From NCBI GenBank assembly GCA_030512335.1, contig JAULSU010000001.1, forward strand, positions 4,898,001-4,962,000: 64,000 nucleotides of DNA, written 5' to 3'. Made by a program: the position numbers and the translations under genes. The DNA is from Immersiella caudata (Eukaryota; Ascomycota; Sordariomycetes; Sordariales; Lasiosphaeriaceae). The notes below the pieces were generated by a model that was given only the letters and a program-made list of their open reading frames with translations, was not told the DNA's origin and did no database searches. Each line of letters begins with the position of its first letter. The first letter of the stretch is position 1. Shown here piece by piece: positions 22,454 through 33,858 of the stretch.

Positions 22454-25020
22454 TGCCGGCAGCTTGCGTTGCGTGATACAGAGAATACTATCCCGGCGAT
22501 GAATCGATTGAGGGAGAGGTCAAGTGGACACATGGGGGTAGGGGGGCCTCCAAAGGGGGCGGGGGGGCTTCCAGAATCTTATACACGACAGAGCGAGCCG
22601 CGCCTCAAGGGGGGCCTAGATCGTCCGCTCATATTTTGATACCCGGGCACTACCAAGCAGCATGTGCTCCCTTCCGGTCATCAGGACTAGAAGAAACCAT
22701 AAGCAAGGTGCCAAGCCCGTCAGTCCAAAGCTGGTTTCTCCCACGCCCACGATCCTGCGCAGCAGTTCTCAGCCCTACGGCAGACCGGACGACCTTGCTA
22801 TGTCAGAACGCAACGTGGCAGCCACCGTTACACAGTGGCCCGGTAACGAATGGTCCCCCCATCTCATGAGCGTCGCTGGTCAGTTGCTTTGGGGGAGTCG
22901 GCTATGCTCGCCTTTTACCGTTCAAAGCTCTTCCCTGCGAGAGGCTGCAGCCATCCGCCGACCGCCCAGGCTTCTGCATAGGGGGTGGGGGGGGCATGCT
23001 GGCTGGTTCTTCACCGTCCCTGTAACAATCAGCTGATACAGTGTTACTTAGTAATCTCGCTTTCTCGCTCTCTCTCCGTTTATTTCTCCCCCAGACCGTT
23101 ACAGGGCCTTCCAGCATCGTCGATCATCACAAGCGCTCAATGTTGTCCCAAATTTTGGCCACCATGAGTATCTGCAGCATGCCGGCCGCGAGCGACAGTC
23201 GCCGCAGAGAGAGGGCAGGGCATTCTCTGCCATGCTACAGAAAGAAGAGGCGGCTTCCCTCGTGGCACGGCGGCGATGCCGGCAACGCAATGCACTCACA
23301 GCCACTCCACTGCAGCTTAAACACGAGGGGCGTGCTTGCAACAATATGCGAGGATCTTCTGGGGCGCTCTTGTGGTTCACACCGGGCCTACTTCAAGACT
23401 CCCTAGATGCCTATCAGCGATCAACCTCCGAAGCCCTCGGTGACTTATTCGGGGAGTTGGTATCCAGTTTGCCTTTCTGGATGGCCGTGGGTATCCATCG
23501 CCTGATGGTTTGAATTCGTCTCACTCCGTGACGGGGCGATCATGCGACTCCCTTCATTCGATCAAGATGCAAGACTGGCATGCCACGCTGCCGGCGCCCC
23601 TCAAGCCTACACCGGGTCTAAACGTGGCAAGCCGAGAAGCCGAGGATGGCAGAGGCACAATCGTGCTTGCAAAGCTGGTGCAACAGCAACTAAATTATCC
23701 GCTGTGGCGGACAATCGATACCGTCGAAGAGCTGACGAGACACAGCGGAAGATGCTAGGTGCCTACATCATACGCTAAAGCATGGGTTCGTCCCCAGCGT
23801 CGGCACGGCAATCGAGCTAGAAATGGGACCATAATACTTGAGACAACCCCCCTTTTTTCCCGAACCCAACTTTTCGACTGCTGCCCAGATGCACTTACTC
23901 CGCCATCCCCACGCAGTGTTCCCCTGGCCCCCATCCCAAGACACGTTTCTAGGACACCCGGGCCGGTGACAGCACTGGACTCCGCCGCAATGTGCTCGGG
24001 TATCGTCCGCATTGGGAAAGCTACCCTTCGATCGAGATTGCCGAGGGGCGTAGCCAGGCCGCTGCCATTCCGGTACCCGAGTCGTTATGCAGGCAGTCAT
24101 GTTCCATCTTCTAGGTTATCCCGAGATAGCAACCGCCCTGCTCTGGCTCTGTCTCGTCTTACACAGAACAGAGCACAGACTGATCAAAAAAATTATAAAA
24201 ATAAAAATAAAAAATAAAAATCAAAAAAACAAAAAAACGGCGGCCTACGCTCCTGAGACCTCAGGCATCAGGACCTGACCGGAGGCCCAAAATCAGGTTG
24301 CGCAACTTCAAGTTTTTGGCACACACTGAATCACGCCTGTCGCCTTGCAGGTCTAGCCCCCTTCGGTAAGCCACGCAATGAAGCTGCTTCCCTTTGTGCT
24401 ACAGTTATCGGAACGATCCACAACGGCCCCCAACCTTTCCTCCTCAGATTGCAGCATTCTAGGACAAGACCACGCACTTTCTTGGTGGACGAAGACGCCC
24501 CAGGGACTCTAGGAATCGTCATCAGGAGGATTTTTGATATTGCATGCAGGAAGCACGAAAATCACGAGAAAATGGCGCCGGAATTGGGGAGGTGGTGGTT
24601 TTGATTTTCATTGGTAGGTTACCGAGGTTTACTCTCTTATAGTTGGGGTCTATGTTTGTAGCTTGTTTGATTACACGGGCTCGACATTGTGGCTCATGGG
24701 GAGGAGACAACACAGGGTACGAATCCTGTGCACTTGGCTCTGACACTGGGTGAGTGGGAAAAAAAAACCCAAAAAAAAAAGGAGCTGAAGCGTGAACGAA
24801 TTCGTCAATCTATGGATTCCAGGGTGCATCGATGATCCGTCGAGAGTCCCCGTTTGCTTGCCGAATTTTGACGTCATCCCCATTTGCGGATGTGGAGGCA
24901 TCTGGCGGGGGCTTAATCAGCCCCCTTTGTGAGACTCGAACTTTAAAATCTCATTTGAGCTTCGTCTTTCGAAAATATTGGAAAGGGAGGCAAGAATCAT
25001 TAGTCTATCGAAGAACAGGA
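22454..25020. other. 2.5-kb spacer without a supported gene
   Basis: Frames up to ~150 codons exist but overlap on both strands and show no motif. G-rich runs (22341-22345 area, 22985-22995), an A/T-rich tract (24185-24238) and no recognisable transposon are seen. The first few hundred bases should hold the MYB promoter. Confidence 0.4.
24185..24238. repeat. A-rich low-complexity tract
   Basis: Near-pure A with scattered T and C in AAAAT-like units. It resembles a degenerate simple repeat or the poly(A) end of an old retroelement copy; no element body is recognisable next to it. Confidence 0.5.
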
Positions 25021-26377
25021 GAACCAGCACCACCACGACATCTGCAATCGTTGTCAGAGCAACCGGTCTGTCTTTCCCGCCTAGACAACCATTCAACAAC
25101 GTATTTCAACTGACAGCTCGTAGGGATCCTCAGCCGAGAGATCGTGAAGCAGATGGGGCTGGATTCGGGTAAGTGGAAGACGGTCCACGCTCTGTCTCGC
25201 TGCCAAAAGGACGATTATCCTTTCACTGTTGTCCATAACCACATCTACCTCATGAACTCGGTCGAAAATATGGCCAAGGAATTGAAGGATGTCAAGACGG
25301 AGTATGTCTTCTTCGCAGCCTATTTCCAGCAGGAGAGCGAGGAGAAGGAGTGGGAAGTTGATGGCAAGCCCTCCTTGCACGGAACCCGAAGCCCGCCGGT
25401 TCTAATATCCGCCAGGCAACATGCTCTCCAATTTCTTGGGCCCGCTTGACTTGACTTGACTGGCGCGACCTCTCCGGTCTCAGGCGCATCATACGCATGA
25501 CTGGTGCCAAGCAGTACGGCGTCCACCTCGGCCAACCCAAGAACCCCATGATCGAGTCCGACCCCTGGCTCCGCGATTCCAAGTGGCCGCCCCACTTCTA
25601 CTACCGTCAGCAAGACACCCTGACCTCCTTTTGTGAGAAACACAGCAACATCAGCTCGGTCGTCACCTATTCCCAACGACGTCATCAGCTTCGCCAAGGG
25701 CAACTACATGAACCTCGCCTCCTCCATCGGCATCTACGCCGCCCTTAGCAAGGAGCTCGGCCAAGACCTCATCTGGCCCGGCTCAGAGACATTCTACACC
25801 AAGTTTGACAGCTTCACCGACTCCAAGCTCCACGCTCAGTTCTGCCTCTGGGCCGCCGAGGAGCCCAAGGCCGCGAACCAAGCCTTCAACATCATCAACG
25901 AGGACGTCCAATCCTGGCAGAACCTCTGGCCGCGCGTGACCCGTCGGTTCGGCATGGTTGTCAAACCCGACCAGTTCGCCGGCAAGTCTGACCTGGCAAG
26001 TGCCACGCTACTCCCGCCCCTTGCGCCGATCACCCTTGTGGAAAAGGAGATTGGGCTCGAGGGGAAGGTCGGGCAGAGCGAGATAGCGCAGAGAGTGAAT
26101 TTAGAAAAGTGGAGTCAGCGGGAGGAGGCGACAGGAAGGGGTGAAGCAGGCGTAGGAGAGGCTGGCGGAGCGAGAAGGGTTGGAGAGGGATGCGTTTGGG
26201 AAGGGGACCTGGGCGTTTTTGGGCTTTATACTGGGCAGGAATTACGATGTGGTGGTCAGTATGAGTAAGGCGAGGGACATGGGGTGGGTTGGGTATAAGG
26301 ATGCGTGGAAGTCGTTTTCGGAAGTGTTTGGGTAGTTGGAGGCTGCGGGTGTGTTGCCAAAGGTTCATCAGGGTTGA
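25021..26377 (+). pseudogene. Decayed PRISE-type short-chain reductase
   Basis: The protein of a PRISE/SDR75U-like enol(ate) reductase can be followed across frames: SAIVVRATG/ILSREIVKQ, KWKTVHALSR, EYVFFAAY, MTGAKQYGVHLGQPKNPM, HFYYRQQD, NDVISFAKGNYMNLA, YTKFDSFTDSKLHAQF, VKPDQFAG and AFLGFILGRNYDVVVS. Two introns are still recognisable: 25066-25123 (GT-AG) and 25364-25415 (GC-AG with a CTAAT branch). Lesions are a missing start ATG, CTTGA triplicated at 25445-25459 (frameshift), an extra T at 25670-25671 (frameshift), an indel at ~26120-26140, TAG in place of Trp at 26153-26155 and TAG in place of Glu at 26333-26335. The dinucleotide-binding Gly motif is also altered (RATG, ILS). In the intact family NAD(P)H reduces enones. 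No function is expected here. Confidence 0.82.
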
Positions 26378-26732
26378 GAAGGGTATCTTGCAGAGACAGT
26401 TCACCAAGCTGTAGTCACGTGTGGCTGCTAATTTTGCCATGATGTGATCTCACAGTTGAAGACGCCCCGAACTACCCTGAGTTTCTAGGCGAGAACTAGA
26501 GCTTTCCAGTAAAGACATCTTCAGCCTAAGCTGTAGGTAGTCAAACTCATCTCTCCCACCGCCTGGTCACCAAGCGCCGGGGGCCAGCCCTTCCAAACAC
26601 TCGGTCAGAGGTCGGCGGGTTATTACTAACAAAATAAGCGTCAAAGTCGTATGTGTATTAGTCCGTAAATAGGGGGGGGGGGTATCTTTGTGCCTCTAGT
26701 GGCGATCAACATAGGAAAACAAGTGACAAGCA
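26378..26732. other. Spacer after the reductase pseudogene
   Basis: 355 bases with a run of ten G near 26671 and no gene. Probably includes the 3' end of the minus-strand membrane protein. Confidence 0.45.
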
Positions 26733-27893
26733 TCATGACTGAAGTATTCCAAAACAATAATCGTCCCGGGCCGCGTGTGAGACCCGGAGGCTGCTCTTCA
26801 CCCAGCATCGATGGGATGTGGCACCGACAGGGTCATCCGCAACAAAACCCCACCCACACCCAGTGCATTTGTCCAAAGATGCACAAACGTTCATACATTC
26901 GGCCATACTGCTCGTTACCACATGAGAAAGGTCAGTGGCCCCATTGGCCCCGCTGTAGTCGATCCCGCAGACGTGCAGGAAGGTTTTGGTCATGCCTGGT
27001 GCTGTATAAAGAGTGTTGTTTGCGCTGGGGCAGTCCAGGTTGGGGATGGCTCCTGTTGCCGTTGGGTTGGCGCGTGATGAGGATGTGCCTGTGGATTTGG
27101 TAGGTGGAGTGGTGGAAGGGGATGGTGCGACATTCGTGCCCGATGTCGCTGTAGGGTTTGGGATTGTGCCCGCTGCTGAGGAGCTGCATCTTGATGTTAG
27201 TTGGAGGTCGGGATACCCCGGCATGCACAGCAGGTGCGGGTGGCGAGATGGGACGAACCTTGATGACACCGCTCCGGCCGCTGTTCCTGGAGAGGAGCCT
27301 CCAAGGGCTTGGTTCCTCAGCCCTACGCCGAGCCCGACTCCGATTGCTATGGGGATAGCAATGAGAAGCAGTGCGATTCCGATCAGCAGTGTCCAGCGTT
27401 TCCTTGTTGCTGACTGAGGTTCCCCATCTTGGCTGCCCTCCTCCATACCGCCCGGGTTGTATGTTGGCGACGCATTCCCGTTTCCCGGTAGAGATGCGCG
27501 GGCTGTTGCTGCGCGCGCGATCGCGGCGGCAGTTAATACCGGCACGGCACCGTGGCTGCCACGGCTGTGGCCAAAGCCGGCCTTCTCCCCATGGCCGTCT
27601 TCGTACTCGGGCGGCGTTGGCGTTCCCTCGCGGTAGAATGTGTACTTTGCATTATCGGGGTCGTTGTCGTCGCCGTCAGGCGCCCAGTAGACCTCGGGCG
27701 CGGAAGCTGCGCCGACCCCCGCCCTGGCCTCCGATGAGGCCCGGCCCTTTTCTGCGCCGTCAAGCCCCTTGGGCGCCTCGAAGACCTCAAGACCGGGCTC
27801 CTCCTCGGCGAAGCGCACTCGCGATCCCTGGCGCTGCGCCGATGCGTCCATCCCGTCTCCTCCGAGGATTCGGCTGGTTCTCGGTTCCGGCAA
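26733..27893 (-). CDS. Single-pass membrane protein with extracellular PAN/apple-like Cys domain
   Basis: Two exons (27893-27259, 27183-26733) with a 75-bp in-frame intron (GTTCGT donor, CTAAC branch, GATGCAG acceptor) give 361 aa. If the intron is retained the frame stays open at 386 aa, so retention would still yield a protein. The cytosolic N-terminus (~1-165) is charged and Gly/Ala/Pro-rich. One membrane helix (WTLLIGIALLLIAIPIAIGV) lies at ~168-190, flanked by RKR inside. A Ser/Thr/Pro-rich stalk then leads to a Cys-rich C-terminal module with eight Cys (CPSAN, VCGID, ECMNVCASLDKCTGCGW, CWVK, DYCFG), reminiscent of PAN/apple-like domains in fungal surface proteins. It may be a cell-wall or environment sensor (inference). 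Ligand unknown. Confidence 0.78.
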   Translation of the reverse strand: MPEPRTSRILGGDGMDASAQRQGSRVRFAEEEPGLEVFEAPKGLDGAEKGRASSEARAGVGAASAPEVYWAPDGDDNDPDNAKYTFYREGTPTPPEYEDGHGEKAGFGHSRGSHGAVPVLTAAAIARAATARASLPGNGNASPTYNPGGMEEGSQDGEPQSATRKRWTLLIGIALLLIAIPIAIGVGLGVGLRNQALGGSSPGTAAGAVSSRFVPSRHPHLLCMPGYPDLQLTSRCSSSAAGTIPNPTATSGTNVAPSPSTTPPTKSTGTSSSRANPTATGAIPNLDCPSANNTLYTAPGMTKTFLHVCGIDYSGANGATDLSHVVTSSMAECMNVCASLDKCTGCGWGFVADDPVGATSHRCWVKSSLRVSHAARDDYCFGILQS

Positions 27894-28850
27894 TCGCAGT
27901 CGTCGGTAGGCTAAAGCTGAGCGCCCATCTCGCGATTCTGTCCGTGCCGTTCCGCTCCGGCGTGCCGTGGATTCGTCAATTGGTTGCGCCGGGAGCTCCC
28001 TTCGTCAATTGCGCCGGGGCAAGCGGCGGCCGTAGAGTGCGATCTACAACGGCGCGGGTGGGAGAGAGAAAAAGGAAAAAAAGCCACGCCGGCGACCACG
28101 AGGATGGATGATCACACCATGTCAGCCCACGGGGAGGGCACCCTAGGCCTAGCCGCAATTCCAGAACCACAGCAGCCAGCACGACGGTCCCCCAGATCCC
28201 TGACATCCTGGTCACCTCGCAAGCAAAGCAATCTCGCCAAAGATTGCCATCGCGGTGGGAACGCTTTGACCCCGTGCTTTGGCCCACAAGCCCTGGGCAG
28301 CAGCAGCAAGAACGCGGAAGGCAGCTTCCTCGCGGCATTATCGTCCGGGAGTCTGCAATTGACCCCTCATTGATTCCATGATCGCCCGTCTTTTTATTTT
28401 CTTGGGCAGAACCATTTGCAATGACTTGACGGATCTCTCAATGCGATTGCTTCTTTTGTCGCGCGATGAGGGGTCGCGTGAATGTCATGTGGCAGCGACA
28501 GCTTTTCGGACATGATCGGCTCTTATGCACGTGGAAATTGGTGCGATTCTCAGATTGGCGTGCTTCTTTTGCGTTAGATCCCACCGCGCCGGTTGCCAGC
28601 CAGCCAGTGACGCGCTTCCAGATGCCTCTGCCTGTGTTGGGGAAGTCTTTAGTTTTCCTGGCTTTGTAGTGAGACGCGGAGTCGCTCGGGCGCTGCGTTG
28701 CGTCAACTGCCGGCAAGTGGCCGAAACGAAACTTCTTCCTGGCGAACAGACCAGTGATCTGCAGGTGGGTGTTACTGAGCGCGGCAACGGGCAGCAGTTG
28801 GCGTTTTCGTCGAACGAGCGAGTTGTCTTCTTTCCATGCTTGTTTCACTA

Positions 28851-28874
28851 CCCCCCCCCCCCCCTTCCCCCCCC
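28851..28874. repeat. Poly-C simple repeat
   Basis: Fourteen C, TT, then eight C. Its length is prone to sequencing error. Confidence 0.8.
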
Positions 28875-29097
28875 ACTGCCAATCTAGGAGAAGAAGCCAA
28901 TGTCCATTGGTTTGAGCCACACATCTTCGGGATGCCCGATGATAGCACCCGGGTTTGGGCGGCGGTGTAACGTCATTTCCTGTTGACTCTCTTCAGTTGG
29001 GATGAGCAGTGAGAGAACTGGGCTTCTGCTTGAATTATAAGTACCTATTCATTCCACTTGGAGAATGTCTCTTCGCGCCATACTTTGGTCTATTACC

Positions 29098-29144
29098 ACC
29101 ACACACACACACATACACACGCACACATACACACACATACACAT
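29098..29144. repeat. CA-rich microsatellite
   Basis: Imperfect (CA)n with interspersed TA and GC units. Confidence 0.8.
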
Positions 29145-29933
29145 AACCCTCGCGCTCGATAAAACTTACTACCGCTATTACCGCGAAGCCCTAAAGTCTC
29201 TTATCAAGTAAAAAGAGGCGTCTAAGTTAGATTGAAAGGCGTCTAAACAGCTAAATATCTCTCATTACCGAGGTAGCAAAAAAGAGGCCTAAGGTTTTAG
29301 CGTTAGTGCGTAGTGAGTTAGGCGTTTTACGTAGGGGCATAGTGTAAAAGAATAGAGACATCGTATGGTGTAATTCGACATCCTCTTTACTTGTTTTACC
29401 GATGTGTACCCTGAGGATATGAACCGGCATTTAATCAGGGCCGAGTATGCGCCGCATCGCTGCGTCGATGTCGTAAAAGCGTGCGAGCTCTCAATCCCCT
29501 AGACCAAAGGGGACTCACACCCCATCCTCGAAATAGGATCGGAAGCACGGCGACAATCAAGGATTTAATTAGTAGATCATCTGCATGTTAATAATCAGTG
29601 GGCGAGATACCTCCTCCAATTCTGTCGTGGGGGCTGGTTTGGGAGTTATCTTCCAAAGGCATGAACTCTCAAGTCCTACTTCAGACGTTGTCCTCACGTT
29701 CAGCATCCGAGTCAAGATGACAGATTGATAACCAAAGTTGGATAACTCGCAACAGCTTCGAAACATTCGAATCTTGTCTCGATTCACCGCGCGAGAACAG
29801 CTTAGGCCATGTTGTCAATCAAAAAGAAAGATTCAGGGGTATCATTGAGATTTAAAGCTGCAGCATGACGCAACCGGATAAAAATACACCTGTATAGACA
29901 AGCTCGCCGAGAAGATGTACCGGGCCAGGTTAA

Positions 29934-30771
29934 TCAATTGGCTGGTGGAGTCGCAAGATTCTCGCAGCCTCTTCGCCTCCAGTAAACCGTGGTACCGTAA
30001 AACATATAGTTTAGGTCGGGAAACGCGAATTTCTCATACATGGCGTCCATTTCTCGCATTGGGCCGAGACCAGGTAGATCTGGAGTGACGTTCATCAGCT
30101 TTTCCCACTCGTCGAGTCCAGAGCCGATGAAGATGCCAGGCAGAGTGGCCAGTGCCTCTGCGTAAGTCTGAAGCTCCATATGAATGCCAAAGACGAGAGT
30201 CGTCGAGTCCACCATAGTGAAGGCGCCGGGCGTGTCTACGACATCGAAACCTAGCTCTCCGCAGAATTCCTTGTCAACCTGGGTAAAACCTGGCTCTTGC
30301 ACTATCCGCTTGATTCGGCGTCCGCTCTGTGACTCTGCATCGGACTGTTAGTATTATCCGCCCGGTCCGAGGGAAGACGAAAGCCCTACCTAAATTGGCA
30401 ACAATGGACCAGAAAGCCGCAGTCTGCATATGAGCTGTCCTCTTCACAAGTAGACTTCCATTGGCTGGGTCGAAGGGGCCTGGACCGAGACAAATCGCAG
30501 CGGTGATGAGCGGCCCATCAGGGGTAGCGCACCCCTCCAAGAGGGCTTCCTGTAGCTTCTGCCAACACCCAGATATCCGCCACTCCTGATCTACCTGATC
30601 ATGGAATTTTCGGATCTCAGCGGCAGTGAGTTCCGGCTTAGGATTTGGATGGATGCCGCTGAGAAGTGCTTGATCTTTCAGCTGCTGCTGCTGATGTTGC
30701 TGCTGCTGCTCGGGCACGGTGCGTCCACGCTTGCGGGTGACCTGGCTCCATTCGCCCTCCTCCTGGCCCAT
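29934..30771 (-). CDS. SRR1-like domain protein
   Basis: Two exons (30771-30390, 30334-29934) with a 55-bp intron (GTAGGG...GATGCAG) give 260 aa. The ATG at 30771 starts MGQEEGEWSQVTRKRGR, the usual N-terminal signature of fungal SRR1-like proteins. A short Gln/His tract follows at ~25-35. The SRR1 core is visible as ICLGPGPF (~95), QTAAFWSIVANL, then a helix-strand pattern with LGFDVVDTPGAFTMVDSTTLVFGIHMEL and PGIFIGSGLDEWEKL. SRR1 was described in plant clock and light signalling. In fungi these proteins are common and functionally unassigned, and the fold resembles nucleotide-binding enzymes. The frame is open 12 codons further upstream but without an ATG. Confidence 0.75.
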
Positions 30772-33011
30772 AGTGGAAAGCCAGCCAGTGACCCAGGCGA
30801 GTGACACAATCGCAGATCCGCCGTTCTGATATCTTTGATGTTCGAATTTCTGGTGGGGCTTGAAATCTCCTTGGAAGACGCGGCAGAATTATTCACCGCC
30901 TGCCTGTTCGGGGTGCCTGGAGCCCAGCCCAATTGCGGGGGGCTCTGGATCACCCGCCAACCGCGATCCACTTCCAGGCTCCCCTCGCCAAGTCTCGACT
31001 ACCTGGCCTGGCACTGCCTCTCTCCCACGCAATCAGTCGCTGTCGTTGGTCCCACAGTTCCAACAACACAATGCACGCTGACCGCTCTGGCTGCTGATCC
31101 GAAACTTCTTCACAAACGCCACAGCTGAATATCCAAGTGCGAACAGCGCACGCAATCCCGGGGTTCAGGGGTGACAACTTCACAGAGAAACAGCCGACAT
31201 GTCGTTCATAGTGGCCGTCAGCTTACCCCCATATAGCAGTGGTTGCACAAAATCTCGAAGGATTCAAGATGCCGCGTGTCGGGCAGCCCTTGCAACAGCC
31301 GATCGGAGAACTTTGGATCTTACTCCGCTGGCCCTTCGCGTCCGAGAAAATTCCTGTCCGTTGGGTATCGCAGCGTTGGGCAGGAGAATCGCTTGGTGTT
31401 CAGATACTCCTGGCATCCTTGACGACTGACTGTGCCACTGGCCAACGCAAGTCATCCCGTTCCAGCTTTATCTTGTAGGGCTTGGTTGCGGGAGCGGAAT
31501 CCAACTTTTCGCGGTTCAGCCCAGATTTGCTTGAACAGGAAAGCAATCAATCTGAAATAGCTCGCAGCGTCACAGCGGAGTCGAAACGATTCCATCGCGA
31601 CGCACTCCAAGACCATCTTCACCAGCCCTCGCTGTTGAAGATGGCCCCCCATATGTACGGTTCGTGTCCTTGCAGCTGGCAGCCCAGAAATAGGCACCAT
31701 CCGTTCGCGATGATTGGCTTCCGATCGGGAGATTCGGGCGCTTATCCTGGGTGGCCACTTGTCGAGGGGAGCGGGGCACCTCATCCGAGCACTCATCAAG
31801 CACGAACAATCGGGGGCGACAGCCCACTTCTCAATGCTGCACGACCCGGGTTACACTCATCACTGCAGCGGCACCTCTTTCATGCGCTCCCGACCCCAAG
31901 TTTGCTTCGACCATGTGTGGGAATCACTGCAGTGGCGGAATCAACTCAGGCAGACAGACAATTGCCGATGCCTGCGATGTTAGCGGGGAGCTCCGCCAAC
32001 GAGCGCCCCAGTGATCGACGCTGGTGCAGCCCCAACGACAACGGCTCTTGTGGGTTTCTCAGAGGCGAGCTGAATGGCACTTCGCAACAGACACTTTGCT
32101 TGCAGCCAACTCCAGCGAGCGCTGCCCAAACGAGGTTGCAGCCGCCGATTGGCCAGTCACAGTGACAACCCGCATGCCCATGGCGAAGAGCCTGAGGGCG
32201 AGAGCGTATCCGCCCCAGCGCGGCGACTCGCCAGCAGAAGTTGAGCGGCCAATGGCGAGCGCTTATTGGCTGTGAGGGTGATCGGTGACAGGGGGGCGGG
32301 AGCATCGGCATGCGCAAACCACATCTCACCAGCCGTTCCCGCCCTCTCTGACTGGCGGGCTGGTCTGGAGCGTCCTGCTGCTAAAAAGCCGCCCAGATTA
32401 ACGTTGTCACTGGCGGGCAGGGGACAAGCGGCGAGGACGGGGTGCCGAGTCGGGTTATTGCGCTGCGTTCACACCACCCAGGGACCACAAAGTGCCAATA
32501 TTGGTCAAGCCGGACTGGGCTGGGCGGCTGGAGAGACGAGCAGAATGGCTGCATTATTCGTCGGCTGCCAGATATTACCTCGCCTGTTGGCCCTCTGCCC
32601 GCCCCTTCAACTTCTTGCTCTCTCTTTCTTCAATCACGACCGCTTAGCGACGACACGAGGCCACGACTCCAGAAATTTTCACCCCTTTTAAACGTGGAAT
32701 CTCTTTGTGAGAACCAACAGCGACGGCAGCGACTTGCCTATTCTCCCACCGCACGGACACATCGCGAAGATTAGCGCGCATTGGAGATCCGGGAAGAAAG
32801 CGGGGTTTGTCAGCCCGGCGCTTCGAGCGACGAGAAAGAGAAAACCGGAAGATTCCGCCCAAGTTTTGGGATTTCCTTTGAGACCTGGTGCCTTTGAGGA
32901 CATCTAGAGAGACTTTTTATCGGGGCTCTCGAGCTTTTCCGACAACTCCGCCGTTGACTTCGGAATCTCATCTTGCGCTCATTCGGTGGCACCTTACACA
33001 CACCACACAAA
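30772..33011. other. 2.2-kb spacer upstream of the X325 gene
   Basis: No supported gene. Frames of up to 227 codons (31482-32165) are Ser/Pro/His/Arg-rich in a way typical of out-of-frame GC-rich DNA and lack motifs. The last ~400 bases are CT/AC-rich and probably the leader of the X325 gene, ending ACACAAA before the ATG. Confidence 0.4.
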
Positions 33012-33858
33012 ATGTTCGCATCAACGCTCCTCTGTCTCGCTAGCGCCGCCCTGGCGTCAGCACACACTGTTATCACATATCCAGGATGGAGAGGCAACAA
33101 CTTGATCACAAACGAGACTTTTCCATATGGCATGCAATGGATGTATCCTTGTGAGTAACCTCAAACCCAATCTGCATTTCACTTCTACGATGAACATTCG
33201 CTGATGGTTGCTGGCAGGCGGAGGAATGTCCGTAACGCAGAACAGGACATACTGGCCGATAGGAGGCGGTGCTATCGCCTTCCAGCCTGGATGGTTCCAA
33301 GGACACGCCACGGCCTTCCTCTATGTTAATATGGGATTCGGAACCGACGGGCCAGACGGTGGTCCGGCGAACATGAGCTTGCCGATTGTACCGCCATTCC
33401 AGATCTTGGGACCCAGCAAGAACCCCTACCCGGGCACCATGTGCTTGCCGCAAGTCCCGCTGCCCGCTGGCGCACAAGTAAAGGTCGGCGACAACGCGAC
33501 GATCCAGGTTGTCGAGCTGGCTGTGCACGGCGCTGCCCTCTTCTCGGTAAGTAACCACTGGCTCGCTTTGCTTCCTTGGTCTGGTTGTTAACCTTATCCC
33601 TGATAGTGCGTGGATATTACATTCGTCGAGAACAACGATCCCCGCCTTGCCGAGGTCAACGCAACAAACTGTTTCAACAGCAACGATATCGGCTTCGCAG
33701 ATATCTACACGATGGTTGTCCGTGCATCCGGTCAGGGCAACACCACCAGCGACGCCGAGACCCGTTTCTGGTACTTCCGAAGGAATAGCGGGAGGAGTTT
33801 CACCCAATTCCTCGGCTGGCTGCCAGTCGTGCTCGGCGGCTTGTGGGTGTTCCTATGA
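33012..33858 (+). CDS. GPI-anchored X325/BIM1-like copper-binding protein (LPMO-like)
   Basis: Three exons (33012-33150, 33218-33546, 33607-33858) with introns of 67 and 60 bp give 239 aa. The signal peptide (MFASTLLCLASAALASA) ends so that the mature chain starts HTVITYPGWRG, giving the N-terminal His of a histidine brace. Other family blocks are PYGMQWMYPCGG (joined across intron 1), GGGAIAFQPGW, GHATAFLYVNMG (second His), NPYPGTMCLPQVPLP, GDNATIQVVELAVHGAALFS and CVDITFVE (the Asp expected as third ligand, next to a Cys at the exon 3 start). A Ser-rich stretch and hydrophobic tail (LPVVLGGLWVFL) fit a GPI signal. Known relatives act in copper uptake at the cell surface (Cryptococcus Bim1) rather than polysaccharide cleavage. 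Four or more NxS/T sites are present. Confidence 0.93.

Larger units (their letters stand above)
27894..29933. other. 2-kb spacer with simple repeats and an AT-rich relic
   Basis: Contains C and CA simple repeats and, at ~29150-29360, an AT-rich stretch in which interrupted coding (DKTYYRYYREAL-like, with TAA/TAG interruptions) suggests a mutated transposon fragment. No supported gene. The 27894-28400 part should hold the promoter of the membrane protein. Confidence 0.4.

Noticed and set aside
23759..24217. 152-codon ORF in the 22.5-25 kb spacer
   Set aside because: Ends in the A-rich tract (Lys/Asn-rich tail) and is contradicted by an opposing frame of similar length.
27371..28111. 246-codon plus-strand ORF
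   Set aside because: Antisense to the PAN-like membrane protein gene; Arg/Pro-rich shadow frame.
31482..32165. 227-codon ORF upstream of the X325 gene
   Set aside because: Composition typical of non-coding GC-rich DNA; overlaps many opposing frames and no motif seen.
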